From: Candidatus Terraquivivens tikiterensis
GTDB lineage: Archaea; Thermoproteota; Nitrososphaeria_A; Caldarchaeales; Wolframiiraptoraceae
DNA: 38,845 nt
Direction of reading: 5' to 3'
Assembly (NCBI GenBank): GCA_003056285.1
Contig: NDWU01000017.1
Span: 1 to 38,845, forward strand
The notes under the pieces were generated by a model that saw only the letters and a list, made by a program, of their open reading frames with translations, ran no database searches and had not been told where the DNA came from. Positions 23,590-31,941 of the stretch are shown piece by piece. The first letter of the stretch is position 1; each line of letters opens with the position of its first letter. Made by a program: the position numbers and the translations under genes.

Positions 23590-24653
23590 CGTATGTAAGG
23601 GGCGAATGGTGCTTTAGATAACCGCACAACACCATCCTTCTTGATCAACAACGTATCCTCGAGCCTTATGCCGAATTGTTTTGGGATATAAACACCAGGC
23701 TCGCAAGTCACGACCATGTTTTCGGCGAGCAGGTCTTTGCTGTTTGGCGATATCCTTGGAGGTTCGTGAACGCTTAACCCTATACCATGCCCTAAGCTAT
23801 GGATGAAGTACTCACCAAAACCAGCGTTCTCTATAAACTGCCTCGCAACCCTGTCAACAGATGAGGCGGAGACCCATGCCATCATGTGCTCTTCGGCCAA
23901 ATTTTTAGCTTCCTCTACCAACCTGTAAACTTTCTCTACCTTTTCCGGTACTTTATTCCCGACGAAGAACGTTCTAGTTATATCGGCAGAGTATTCGTTT
24001 ACGGATGCTCCCAGGTCTATTACTACGACGTCGCCGTTCTGGATCTGCCTGTTGCCAGGCCCGCCATGGGGTAAAGAGGACTTTGAGCCCGAAGCTACTA
24101 TGATGTCGAATGCGACCCTATCCGCGCCGCATCTTAGTAGCTCCTCCGTCAATTCTGCTTTTACATCCAGCTCGGTGACGCCTGGCGATATTAAATCCGA
24201 TGCAACCTCCATACCAACGTCAGATATCGCAGCAGCCTTAGAGATGTTCTCCAATTCCTTTTCGTCTTTTATCGACCTCAATTTCCAGACTATGTCGGGC
24301 GACGGTATCAGATGTAGAAACCTCAGCTTAGACGTCATCCCCCAAAAAGTTTCAGCATCCATGTAATCGAACCCAACGTCCCCTACCAGCTTACCCAACT
24401 CTTCTGTAAGCTCTTCTTTGAACATGTCTTGGGTCTTCGTCTTGATTACGTCAACACCCTGTATTGCATGTAGAACCGCTGATTCGTAGTAAAGGGGCAA
24501 AGTGTAAAGTTTTACGGTGCCGTCGGACATTACTATGGCTACACCATCGCCCTTAAAGCCAGTAAAATAGTACAAATTTTCAGAAGAGGTTAACAAGTAT
24601 GCGCTAAAAGCCTTCTCGTCCATTAAGTCTATGAGACGCTTTATCCTATCCAT
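23586..24653 (-). CDS. Xaa-Pro dipeptidase/aminopeptidase (M24 family)
   Basis: Metallopeptidase that cleaves X-Pro bonds, helping recycle proline peptides. The 355-residue protein has the creatinase-like N-terminal domain (YLLTSSENLYYFTGFKGDG) and a pita-bread catalytic domain. All five metal ligands are in place: two aspartates in VIDLGASVNEYSADITRTF, His in HSLGHGIGLSVHEPP, Glu in VVTCEPGVYIP and Glu in GIRLEDTLLI. It is a single gene with a TATA box at 24699-24710, convergent with uppS and divergent from smc. PepQ (dipeptidase) versus PepP (aminopeptidase) cannot be settled. Confidence 0.9.
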   Translation of the reverse strand: MDRIKRLIDLMDEKAFSAYLLTSSENLYYFTGFKGDGVAIVMSDGTVKLYTLPLYYESAVLHAIQGVDVIKTKTQDMFKEELTEELGKLVGDVGFDYMDAETFWGMTSKLRFLHLIPSPDIVWKLRSIKDEKELENISKAAAISDVGMEVASDLISPGVTELDVKAELTEELLRCGADRVAFDIIVASGSKSSLPHGGPGNRQIQNGDVVVIDLGASVNEYSADITRTFFVGNKVPEKVEKVYRLVEEAKNLAEEHMMAWVSASSVDRVARQFIENAGFGEYFIHSLGHGIGLSVHEPPRISPNSKDLLAENMVVTCEPGVYIPKQFGIRLEDTLLIKKDGVVRLSKAPFAPYIR

Positions 24654-24698
24654 CTACCCGTCAGCTACCTTTAAACCTAAAACGAGATAAGCAAAAAC

Positions 24699-24710
24699 GA
24701 TTAATATACC
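24699..24710 (-). promoter_or_regulatory. TATA box for the M24 peptidase gene
   Basis: Minus strand GGTATATTAATC, about 50 bases before the ATG at 24653, giving a leader of about 25 nt. The rest of the 229-base gap to smc (24711-24820) shows no gene I can support. Confidence 0.5.
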
Positions 24711-24822
24711 TTTAAAATCGTTGTTAACATCATTGGGTCGGAATAGAGTCCGTCCAGCCCAGAAACCTAATACGTTGGTAAGACGCAACAGCGGCGCCAT
24801 GATATGCGGATGCCTCTTGAAT

Positions 24823-24830
24823 GCTATAAA
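24823..24830 (+). promoter_or_regulatory. TATA box for smc
   Basis: GCTATAAA, predicting initiation near 24852 and a leader of about 30 nt that ends with GGGAGCGG before the smc ATG at 24883. Confidence 0.5.
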
Positions 24831-24882
24831 CAAATATTGGCCGTTTAGTCAAGAATGCTAAGAGGTCGCAGGGAGCGGTAAA

Positions 24883-27800
24883 ATGGTTTACATTAAAAAG
24901 CTCTCGCTCTACGCTTTTAAGTCATTTGGTCAGAGAAAAGCCACGGTTGAGCTGCCCAAGGGCTTGGTCGTAATTACTGGCCCAAACGGTGGCGGAAAGT
25001 CCAATTTGCTTGACGCGATCAGGTTTGTAACAGGCGAGCTGAGCCCGCATGCCCTAAGGGTAGGTAGACTCTCCGAGCTAGTTCATGAGGACAGCAAAGG
25101 AAAGTCGGCATACGCCAGGGTATCTATAACCCTAGACAACTCAGGAAGGGAACTACCGATAGACTCGGACGAGGTCACGGTTACCAGGAAGATTTACCAG
25201 AACGGCGAGAGCGAATATTACATAAACGGAAGGTCGGCGTCTAGGGGAGAATTGCTCACTTTGCTTTCGGCCGCTAACATAAGACCCTCAGGATTTAACA
25301 TACTACCCCAAGGTGCGATATTGAACTTGGCAGAGATGAGCCCTGACGATATGCGTAAGCTAATAGAAGAGGTTGCAGGCATAGCGGAGTATAATAGGAA
25401 GAAAGCCGAGGCTGAGGAGCAGCTCGCACAAGCCGATAAGAACTTGGAGGTCGCCAAAGCTAGCACTGCCGAGGTGAGAATGAGGGTCAAGCAGCTTGAG
25501 AAAGAAAGGAATCAATACCTTAGGAGGAAAGCGGTAGAGAGGGAAATCGCTAAGCTTAAGATGTTTCAATACAAACTGGAGGCAGAGAAAATATCCGCGA
25601 GGCTTAGCGAGCTACGCTCAAAAATAGAAGGTATCAGCGAACAGATTCGTGCGCTAGAAGGCGCCAAGCAAGAAATATCTACAAAGATGATGGAGCTTAG
25701 GTCTAACCTCCAGGCAACAGAGAATGAGATATCCGAGATCGAGCAAAATTTGTCGGATACGACAAAAAAACGTCAAGAGATGTTCGAGAAAATCATGAAG
25801 CTGAGGCTCAGTATAAGAGATTCTGAAAACCGCATGGGGATTTTAGAAAGGGAATCCGCATATACGCAACAGAGAATTGCCGAGCTTGAATCGACAGTAT
25901 CCCTTTCTGAAAAGGAGCTCAGCGAACTTGAGTCAAAGATCGTTGAATCTTTAGAGGATAAAAGGCGATTGGAAGAGGAGGTTGCTAAGCTGTCGGAGGA
26001 GATGGATAAGCTAAGGGTTTTCGTCAAGGAGGTTGAAAAAAAGTTAGAAGGAATTAAACTTTCAGAAATTAAAGAAGAAAAAACACGGTCCGAGATGCGC
26101 TTAAAGCTCGAGAGCATTGAGCATAGTAAAGAGCAACTGATGAAAGAAAGAGAAGAAGTACGTAAAGAGGCCACGATGCTTAGGAATAAGATTGCTTATA
26201 TTGGTGAAGAGCTTGAAAGTTTGTTTTCCGAAGAACGCAAGACGGAGGACGAGCTACAAAAGCTTAACCAAGAGTTAAGCGGGTGCATGAGCTTATTGAA
26301 ACGATACTCCGACTTGGTAACGCGTGCGAACGATATCATTAAAAAGACGGAGGAGCTAATGACCGAGGCAAAGATCCGATTAATGCATCAAGGAAAAGAC
26401 GAGGCATCGAGAGGGTCCGAAGATTTAGCTAAGCTGTTGGCTGATAAACGCGTTGATGGCATCTTAGGAACTTTAAACGACTTTGTTAAATATTTACCTG
26501 AACATGCAGAAAAACTAGGCGCTGCTCTCGAGGAGTGGTCAAATGCCATCGTGATAGAAAACTATGCCATGGCCCAATCGCTTTCTGAAATATTCGCATC
26601 GCTCGATTTTGAGTGTAAATTGTTAGCCTTGAATGGTAACCTAGACGGAAAGGATCGTGACGGTTTGGAAAGATTCCAAGAGTGGGTTAAGGACAACGTA
26701 GAGTTCGTGGATAATTTTGAGGAGGCGTGTAAAGGAATATCGAGCGGCAAGATTGTTATTTTAGACAATGGTGTCGTTTGCTACCCTGGAGGTTTCTTTA
26801 AAGTTTTTGGAAGGGAAAAAAATAAAATAAAAAAGCTAGGAGAGGAGTTTAAAAGTTTAGAGGCTTATCTCGAGACGGCAAAGTCTAAGCTGGACGAGGT
26901 AAGGTTAAGACAAAATGCTCTCGTAGAGAAAACTGAATGGATAAAAAGCGAAATTCAAAAACGTCAGGCAAAAATTTCTTCTTTGAGCGCAGAAATTAAG
27001 TCGCTTAGCACGGAGAAGAAACTATTGGAGGAGGCTCTTTCGCAATTAACTGCTAGGGAGAAGAAGATAGACGAGCGTATAGAGTCTATTACTAAAGAGG
27101 AGGAGCTCATCAAAAAGAGATTGGCCGATATCGTCGGGACAAAATCTGATGATGAGGGGTTAAAAACAAAGATGGAGGAGGAGCTGGTGTCTGCCTCATT
27201 AAAGCTAAGATCCCTCGAATCGAGGTACACGGAGTTAAAAATACAATTAGCAGAGAAGATTACGGCTCTTAAAGGTTTAGAGGAGACGAAGAAGAGGACA
27301 TTAAATTCAATAAATCGACAGAAGTCAGAGATAGTGTCGCTAAGCCACTCGTTAGAGGTGGCTAAGCTGAAGATGGAGGAGGAGAGAAAATCGATGGAAG
27401 AGCTGGAATCTACGTTGAATTTCTTGGAGCAAGAACTTCTTAGAGCGGATCAAGCTATAGAATACCTATCTTCGAAGCACAAAGAGCTGATCAGGATTAG
27501 AGACGAAACGAGGCAGCTAATATCTTTGAAGGTTGAGGAGGACAACAAGGTCTCAGAAAGGTTAAAAGCGCTATGGTCGGAGCAGCAGGAGGCTAAGCTT
27601 GAGAGCGTAAGGCTAGAGTCTCAACTTCAAGTCATAATGGGAAAATTGTCAGAGCTTGGAGCTGTAGATACAACGGAGCTGTCCGTATTCGAGCCACAGC
27701 TCAGGGAACAGATGCTCATGGCTTTAGAGGCCGAGATGAACGAGCTTTCTTTCGTGAACCAATTGGCTTCGGACCAGTATGAGGCTTTAATCGGAAACTA

Positions 27801-28347
27801 TAAACTAAGGTCCGTAAGAATAAGCGAGCTGGAGCTGGAAAGGCAGGAGATAATCAACTTTATAAAGATGGTCGAGGGGGAAAAATTAAAAGCATTTTTC
27901 GGCACGATGGAAAAGGTTTCCGAAAAGTTTGCAGCGTACTTTCACAGGCTAACGAAGGGCGTAGCCTGGCTTAGACTTGTTGATGAGACGAAACCGAGCG
28001 AGTCGGGCGTGGAGGTTGTTGTGCAGTTTCCTGGAAAGCCTCAACGTTCCTTGAGAAGCGTAAGCGGAGGCGAGAGGTCTGTTGCGGCTGTCTCTCTTCT
28101 TATGGCGCTGCAAGGCCTAACGCCGGCCGACTTTTACATTTTTGACGAGATAGACGCGCATATGGACGTAGCCTATACGGTCTCTTTGGCTGAGCTGCTG
28201 AAAGAGATGTCAGAAAAGACACAGATAATAATCATAAGCCTTAAAGATGTTCTGGCGGAGAAGGCTGACCAGCTTATCGGAGTTTACATGGACAAGGGTG
28301 AATCAAGGATAGTTAAGACAACGCTGGAGGGGATAAGGGCTGGCTGA
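24883..28347 (+). CDS. smc: Chromosome segregation ATPase SMC
   Basis: The 1154-residue protein is a full-length SMC: N-terminal ATPase half with Walker A GPNGGGKSNLLDAIRF at residues 33-48, a long coiled coil (about 165-505), a hinge (about 515-640, including the segment ILGTLNDFVKYLPEHAEKLG), the returning coil, and the C-terminal half with signature SVSGGERSVAAVSLLMAL and Walker B FYIFDEIDAHMD. SMC dimers with ScpA and ScpB extrude or hold DNA loops and condense the chromosome. Walker A has Gly in place of the usual Ser (GPNGGGKS), which does not remove the key Lys. It is followed directly by scpA, overlapping it by several bases. Confidence 0.97.
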   Translation: MVYIKKLSLYAFKSFGQRKATVELPKGLVVITGPNGGGKSNLLDAIRFVTGELSPHALRVGRLSELVHEDSKGKSAYARVSITLDNSGRELPIDSDEVTVTRKIYQNGESEYYINGRSASRGELLTLLSAANIRPSGFNILPQGAILNLAEMSPDDMRKLIEEVAGIAEYNRKKAEAEEQLAQADKNLEVAKASTAEVRMRVKQLEKERNQYLRRKAVEREIAKLKMFQYKLEAEKISARLSELRSKIEGISEQIRALEGAKQEISTKMMELRSNLQATENEISEIEQNLSDTTKKRQEMFEKIMKLRLSIRDSENRMGILERESAYTQQRIAELESTVSLSEKELSELESKIVESLEDKRRLEEEVAKLSEEMDKLRVFVKEVEKKLEGIKLSEIKEEKTRSEMRLKLESIEHSKEQLMKEREEVRKEATMLRNKIAYIGEELESLFSEERKTEDELQKLNQELSGCMSLLKRYSDLVTRANDIIKKTEELMTEAKIRLMHQGKDEASRGSEDLAKLLADKRVDGILGTLNDFVKYLPEHAEKLGAALEEWSNAIVIENYAMAQSLSEIFASLDFECKLLALNGNLDGKDRDGLERFQEWVKDNVEFVDNFEEACKGISSGKIVILDNGVVCYPGGFFKVFGREKNKIKKLGEEFKSLEAYLETAKSKLDEVRLRQNALVEKTEWIKSEIQKRQAKISSLSAEIKSLSTEKKLLEEALSQLTAREKKIDERIESITKEEELIKKRLADIVGTKSDDEGLKTKMEEELVSASLKLRSLESRYTELKIQLAEKITALKGLEETKKRTLNSINRQKSEIVSLSHSLEVAKLKMEEERKSMEELESTLNFLEQELLRADQAIEYLSSKHKELIRIRDETRQLISLKVEEDNKVSERLKALWSEQQEAKLESVRLESQLQVIMGKLSELGAVDTTELSVFEPQLREQMLMALEAEMNELSFVNQLASDQYEALIGNYKLRSVRISELELERQEIINFIKMVEGEKLKAFFGTMEKVSEKFAAYFHRLTKGVAWLRLVDETKPSESGVEVVVQFPGKPQRSLRSVSGGERSVAAVSLLMALQGLTPADFYIFDEIDAHMDVAYTVSLAELLKEMSEKTQIIIISLKDVLAEKADQLIGVYMDKGESRIVKTTLEGIRAG

Positions 28348-28993
28348 CGTAGATGGTGGAAGGATTCAATGGATTAGGTCACCATGGCGCGTACTTTTCG
28401 ACGTAACAAACTGGGATAAGTTAAGAGTCTGGGAAGTTAACCTAAAGGAATTGCTGAGCTCCTTAGCTACGGTGCTGAAGGAAAAAGGGTTTTTTGACTT
28501 TACTTCTTCGGGCATAGCTTTGTACTCTGCAGCAACCTTACATAGGATGAAGACTGAGAAGCTGCTGGTAGCTGACGAGCTACCTATTGTAAAGCAAAAA
28601 CAAGAGTACTTCATCCCACCTCCGCTGTACCCACCGCTACGAGCTGAATTTATGACGACCTCCATACTAGAGCTGATCGATGCTTTAAAGCGCGTTCTAT
28701 CCGAGCCAAGGCCACATAAGCAAGAAGACGTTGAGCAGCAACCGTTAAACGTTGAGGATTTCATCATAAAAATTGAGGAAAAGGTGGAGGAATTCTACAA
28801 TTTTATAAAGGGGTTGCTGGAAAGAAACGGGACGTTGACTCTGGATGAAATAATGTGCGGTATCAGTAGGCTAGAGGCGGTAAGGCGCTTCATACTACTC
28901 TTATTCGCCGCATCAAAAGGTATGATCGCGATAATCGAGGATAACGAGGGGAGGGTCCTGATATCTTTGGGCGAATCAGCCGTCTCCGAATAG
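28340..28993 (+). CDS. scpA: Segregation and condensation protein ScpA (kleisin), CTG start
   Basis: ScpA bridges the two SMC heads. The first canonical start codon in frame (TTG 28451) would cut off conserved sequence: upstream codons encode RSPWRVLFDVTNWDKLRVWE, matching the kleisin N-terminal helices that bind the SMC neck. The frame is open only after TAA at 28334-28336, and the sole start-like codon is CTG 28340, seven bases after GGAGGGG (28326-28332). I therefore place the start at CTG, overlapping the smc stop by eight bases. The product is about 217 residues, with FTSSGIALYSAATLHRMKTE in the middle and a C-terminal winged helix (LTLDEIMCGISRLEAVRRFI). ScpB follows after one small gene. 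Confidence 0.85.
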   Translation: MADVDGGRIQWIRSPWRVLFDVTNWDKLRVWEVNLKELLSSLATVLKEKGFFDFTSSGIALYSAATLHRMKTEKLLVADELPIVKQKQEYFIPPPLYPPLRAEFMTTSILELIDALKRVLSEPRPHKQEDVEQQPLNVEDFIIKIEEKVEEFYNFIKGLLERNGTLTLDEIMCGISRLEAVRRFILLLFAASKGMIAIIEDNEGRVLISLGESAVSE

Positions 28994-29001
28994 AATAGAT
29001 A

Positions 29002-29012
29002 GATTTATATAG
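29002..29012 (+). promoter_or_regulatory. TATA box for the small basic protein gene
   Basis: GATTTATATAG, an excellent match, centred about 31 bases before the GTG at 29039; predicts a leader of only a few bases. Confidence 0.55.
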
Positions 29013-29038
29013 AGATCGGAAAATACGAATCCTTCAAC

Positions 29039-29269
29039 GTGCCAATCAGCCTCTCGTTGAATGAGGCCAGAAAGTCTAGGCTTGAGGCTGAGGAAAGGCG
29101 GGTGGCGTATTGGGGGATCTTCATGGCGTACTCAAAGGTTGCTAGGATGTGCTTGAATAAAGCCAAATTCTCAGGAACGATTCCAAGAAAGAGGTTTTAC
29201 GGCGTAACTTTCATAAAAACCCAGAACCACGCATGGACATCTAACTATAGAAGCCAGAGGGGGTTATGA
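29039..29269 (+). CDS. Small basic protein of unknown function between scpA and scpB
   Basis: A 76-residue, strongly basic protein (many Arg and Lys; ARKSRLEAEERRVAYWGIF near the start, GTIPRKRFYGVTFIKTQ in the second half). I do not recognise the family. A TATA box at 29002-29012 and the GTG at 29039 fit a leaderless gene, and the frame ends six bases before scpB, so it is probably expressed with scpB. The charge suggests nucleic-acid or ribosome binding, but no zinc ribbon or known fold is visible. It could be a small ribosomal or nucleoid protein; that is only a guess from charge and context. Confidence 0.55.
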   Translation: MPISLSLNEARKSRLEAEERRVAYWGIFMAYSKVARMCLNKAKFSGTIPRKRFYGVTFIKTQNHAWTSNYRSQRGL

Positions 29270-29275
29270 AAACCT

Positions 29276-29836
29276 ATGAGCCCTAAAAAGGCGAGAGCCA
29301 TGGATGAGAAAAACAAAGCCTGGATTAGGGCAGTTATCGAATCGTTACTCTATGCTTCCGATAAACCAGTAGAGCTACAAAAGCTCATGAGTGCAGTGGG
29401 CACGACCTCAAAGCACGTTATCAAAGAGATCATAAGCGAGATTTCCACGGAGTACGAAAGCTCCAATCATCCGTTTAGGATCAAGAGGCTGGATGGTGAT
29501 AGGTACTTTCTGTGCTTGGCCCCAGAGTATTCGGATATAGTAAGGAGGTACGTGAAGAGGCCGCTTTTGAGCACGGCCCTGCTAAAAACTTTGTCGTTCA
29601 TCGCTTACCACCAGCCGGTAAGCCAGGCGGCCCTGGCGGCTGCCAGAGGGAAAGAGGCGTACAAGCACGTAAGACAACTGATCGAGAAGGGCCTCGTCGA
29701 GGCTGAGAAATCTGGTAGAACGCTCCTGCTTAGGACGACGCAACTGTTCGCGGATTATTTCAATCTCAAGAACAACCCGAGCGAGATAAAGAAATATATA
29801 GACAGCATGTTGGAAAGGAGTCCCGATAAAAGTTAA
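29276..29836 (+). CDS. scpB: Segregation and condensation protein ScpB
   Basis: ScpB dimers bind the ScpA kleisin of the SMC complex. The 186-residue protein has the two winged-helix domains of the family: first around AVIESLLYASDKPVELQKLM, second around LLKTLSFIAYHQPVSQAALA, with the linking strand FRIKRLDGDRYFLCLAPEYS. The start may be ATG 29276 or ATG 29300 (MDEKNKAWIRAVIE); family sequences begin close to the latter. It is six bases behind the small basic gene and 27 bases before eS8. Confidence 0.92.
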   Translation: MSPKKARAMDEKNKAWIRAVIESLLYASDKPVELQKLMSAVGTTSKHVIKEIISEISTEYESSNHPFRIKRLDGDRYFLCLAPEYSDIVRRYVKRPLLSTALLKTLSFIAYHQPVSQAALAAARGKEAYKHVRQLIEKGLVEAEKSGRTLLLRTTQLFADYFNLKNNPSEIKKYIDSMLERSPDKS

Positions 29837-29863
29837 AAGTTCCTAAATCTTAAAGGAGTTGAC

Positions 29864-30247
29864 ATGGTCCAGTGGCACACTGACATACATAAGCGGAAAC
29901 CAACTGGCGGCAAGAGGACACCGTATAGGAAGAAGAGGAGGTATGAGCGCGGAGGGGAGCCAGCGTTAACAATGGTTGGCGATAGAAAGGTTAAGATAAA
30001 AGACACTTTTGGCGGAGGCGTTAAGGTTGCCGTGATTTCCGACAAGGTAGCGAACGTCTATAACCCTACAACAAAGAGGGTCGAGAAGGCAACTATAATT
30101 CGTGTCAAATCTAATCCATCCAATAAGGACTACGAGAGGAGGGGCATAATTACGAGGGGCGCGATAATCGAAACATCGCTCGGAGATGCAAGGATTACCT
30201 CAAGACCGGGCAGGGATGGTGTCATAAACGCAGTTTTGATCAAGTGA
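29864..30247 (+). CDS. rps8e: Small-subunit ribosomal protein eS8
   Basis: Archaeal/eukaryotic-type ribosomal protein that binds 16S rRNA in the 30S subunit. The 127-residue sequence shows the family opening QWHTDIHKRKPTGGKRTPYR and the repeats VANVYNPTTKRVEKATI, RRGIITRGAIIETSLGDAR and RPGRDGVINAVL. Length is normal for archaea. AAAGGAG lies just before the ATG. The gene follows scpB by 27 bases and probably belongs to the same transcript. The 93-base gap to srp19 holds no clear signal. Confidence 0.96.
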   Translation: MVQWHTDIHKRKPTGGKRTPYRKKRRYERGGEPALTMVGDRKVKIKDTFGGGVKVAVISDKVANVYNPTTKRVEKATIIRVKSNPSNKDYERRGIITRGAIIETSLGDARITSRPGRDGVINAVLIK

Positions 30248-30340
30248 GTGGGGACGCGTATGCTACGGCGAACGGGCTTTGGCGGATATCTAGACCAACT
30301 AGCCAGCTTTTGAGTAGCGTCAAAAAGGGCGAGGCTAAGT

Positions 30341-30640
30341 ATGATTAGGCGTAATGGTTTCGTGATCTGGCCTATATACTTCGATAGGGCGCTGAGCTGG
30401 GGAAAGGGCAGAAGGGTTCCGTTAAGGCTTTCTTCAAGGTCGCCCACCGTCGAAAAACTGAGCAGAGCGGCTAGGATGCTTGGATGGCAGGTCGAGGTCG
30501 AGGCTGCTGCCCATCCTAGGATGGGTTGGAGGAAGACCGGAAGGCTCATAGTTAAGCCGGACAAGCCGCTTAGCAAGCAGGCAGTTATCAAAACCTTAGC
30601 GAAAGAGTTGCTGGAGCAAGAAAAAAGAACGATAAAATAA
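30341..30640 (+). CDS. srp19: Signal recognition particle protein SRP19
   Basis: Binds SRP RNA helices 6 and 8 and prepares the RNA for SRP54. The 99-residue protein has the expected VIWPIYFDRALSWGKGRRVP N-terminal strand-loop, the LSRAARMLGWQVEVE helix-strand and the GWRKTGRLIV segment that contacts RNA tetraloops. The C-terminal tail is basic (KELLEQEKRTIK). It sits between eS8 and gar1, in a cluster of RNP genes. Size and motif order fit archaeal SRP19 well. Confidence 0.92.
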   Translation: MIRRNGFVIWPIYFDRALSWGKGRRVPLRLSSRSPTVEKLSRAARMLGWQVEVEAAAHPRMGWRKTGRLIVKPDKPLSKQAVIKTLAKELLEQEKRTIK

Positions 30641-30650
30641 AATCTTAAAT
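30641..30650 (+). promoter_or_regulatory. TATA-like box for gar1-tfb
   Basis: AATCTTAAAT centred about 28 bases before the gar1 ATG at 30675; consistent with an almost leaderless transcript. Confidence 0.35.
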
Positions 30651-30674
30651 GTAACTAGTTCCATATTTATTAGC

Positions 30675-30914
30675 ATGTCGGGGCTCAGGCGCAAGCCCGT
30701 AGCTTTGGGTATCTTGCTTCATACTATAGGTAATGAGGCCGTATTAAAAGGGTGGTCCGTCCCGAGGCTAGGTGCCAAAGTTTACGACGAGGAGCTCAAG
30801 GATGTAGGGTACGTATCGAACGTTTTCGGACCTATCGATTCGTATTTTGTGGCCATAAAGCTTACGACGAACAGACAGTATTCACAGAATTCAAAATTCT
30901 ATACCATGGAGTGA
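30675..30914 (+). CDS. gar1: H/ACA RNP component Gar1
   Basis: Gar1 joins Cbf5, Nop10 and L7Ae in the H/ACA pseudouridylation complex and promotes substrate turnover. The 79-residue protein is the short archaeal form, a single beta barrel: LGILLHTIGNEAVLKGWSVP, RLGAKVYDEELKDVGYVSNV and FGPIDSYFVAIK are the diagnostic strands. There are no glycine-arginine-rich tails, as usual in archaea. The stop overlaps the TFB start by four bases (GTGA), so translation of the two is probably coupled; this gar1-tfb pairing is common in archaea. Confidence 0.92.
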   Translation: MSGLRRKPVALGILLHTIGNEAVLKGWSVPRLGAKVYDEELKDVGYVSNVFGPIDSYFVAIKLTTNRQYSQNSKFYTME

Positions 30915-31855
30915 GGCTTTTGTCAAGAGCGGTACACGACGAAACCGTAACGAAGTGTCCTGAGTGCGGTAGCTCAAACCTGCTATTTGACAAGCTTAAC
31001 GGCGAGGTAGTCTGCGTAGATTGTGGTTTTGTCGTTGTTCACATCACTGCCGACCTAGGGCCTGAGTGGAGGGGATTTGACCAAGACAGGGACGGGAAGA
31101 GGGCACGGGTTGGTGCGCCGATAACCTTAGTCATGTACGACATGGGACTTTCGACAAAGATAGGATGGAGGGAGAGGAGGGGGTCGAATATTTCGGATTT
31201 TCAAGCTGAGGCGTTATCGGCCATCAAGCGATCGGATAGGATGACAACGATGATGGCAAACGGAACGGTAAGAGCTTCTATAAGGGGTCTTTCAGAGATC
31301 GCGGCAATATGCCTAAAGCTGGGCCTACCCACGAACATCATGGAGACGGCGAGCCTCATATACAGAAGGGTGGTAAGGATGAGCGCCATGCGCGGTAGGT
31401 CGATAAGGAACATGGCTGTGGCCGCTGTTTACCTAGCCTGTAAGAAGTGCGGCGTTCCGAGGATGCTGAGCGAGGTAGCAACGGCATTAAACCTGAACAA
31501 GAAGGAGATAACGAGGTGCTACAGGTTCCTTATCAATAAGTTGAACATAGCATCGCCCTCATCGGATACTAGGTTGTTTGTTTCAAGGTTTGTTAACAAT
31601 TTTAGATTGAAGGGCGACGTCGAGAGGTTGGCGATCGAGTTGTTGGAGCACGCAAGGAGGTGCGGCTTAATAGACGGCAGGGGTCCGATAGGTCTGGCAG
31701 CGGCCGCGACCTACCTGGCCGCCGTGCTTATGGGGTATCGCCTAACACAGCGAGAGGTTGCTGAGGTTGCAAGGGTGACGGAGGTAACCATCAGGAACAG
31801 GTATAAGGAACTGCTAACGAACACTAAAATACGTATCGAGTTGGAGACCGAGTAG
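30911..31855 (+). CDS. tfb: Transcription initiation factor TFB
   Basis: TFIIB homologue that binds TBP-TATA and the BRE and recruits RNA polymerase. With the GTG start at 30911 the protein has 314 residues: zinc ribbon with C16, C19, C35 and C38 (KCPECG and CVDCG), the B-reader/linker (LGPEWRGFDQDRDGKRARVG), and two cyclin repeats (LPTNIMETASLIYRRVVRMS; LAAAATYLAAVLMGYRLTQ). Earlier in-frame codons back to 30752 lie within gar1 and lack family similarity, so I reject that longer start. The GTGA overlap with gar1 supports the chosen start. Archaea often carry several TFBs; which paralogue this is cannot be told. Confidence 0.95.
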   Translation: MRLLSRAVHDETVTKCPECGSSNLLFDKLNGEVVCVDCGFVVVHITADLGPEWRGFDQDRDGKRARVGAPITLVMYDMGLSTKIGWRERRGSNISDFQAEALSAIKRSDRMTTMMANGTVRASIRGLSEIAAICLKLGLPTNIMETASLIYRRVVRMSAMRGRSIRNMAVAAVYLACKKCGVPRMLSEVATALNLNKKEITRCYRFLINKLNIASPSSDTRLFVSRFVNNFRLKGDVERLAIELLEHARRCGLIDGRGPIGLAAAATYLAAVLMGYRLTQREVAEVARVTEVTIRNRYKELLTNTKIRIELETE

Positions 31856-31900
31856 CGCTTAAATAGTGCCGATTCAAAAGATAAATTTTGAAGTCGAATA

Positions 31901-31910
31901 GGTCTATATC
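31901..31910 (+). promoter_or_regulatory. TATA box for the Rpc34-like gene
   Basis: GGTCTATATC centred about 36 bases before the ATG at 31942; predicts a leader of about 10 nt. Confidence 0.4.
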
Positions 31911-31941
31911 ATGAGCGTCTTAAAGCCATGGTGTAGCAGAT

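Noticed and set aside
30752-30910. N-terminal extension of TFB inside gar1
   Set aside because: The extension is a shifted reading of gar1; TFB similarity begins at the GTG at 30911 just before the zinc ribbon.
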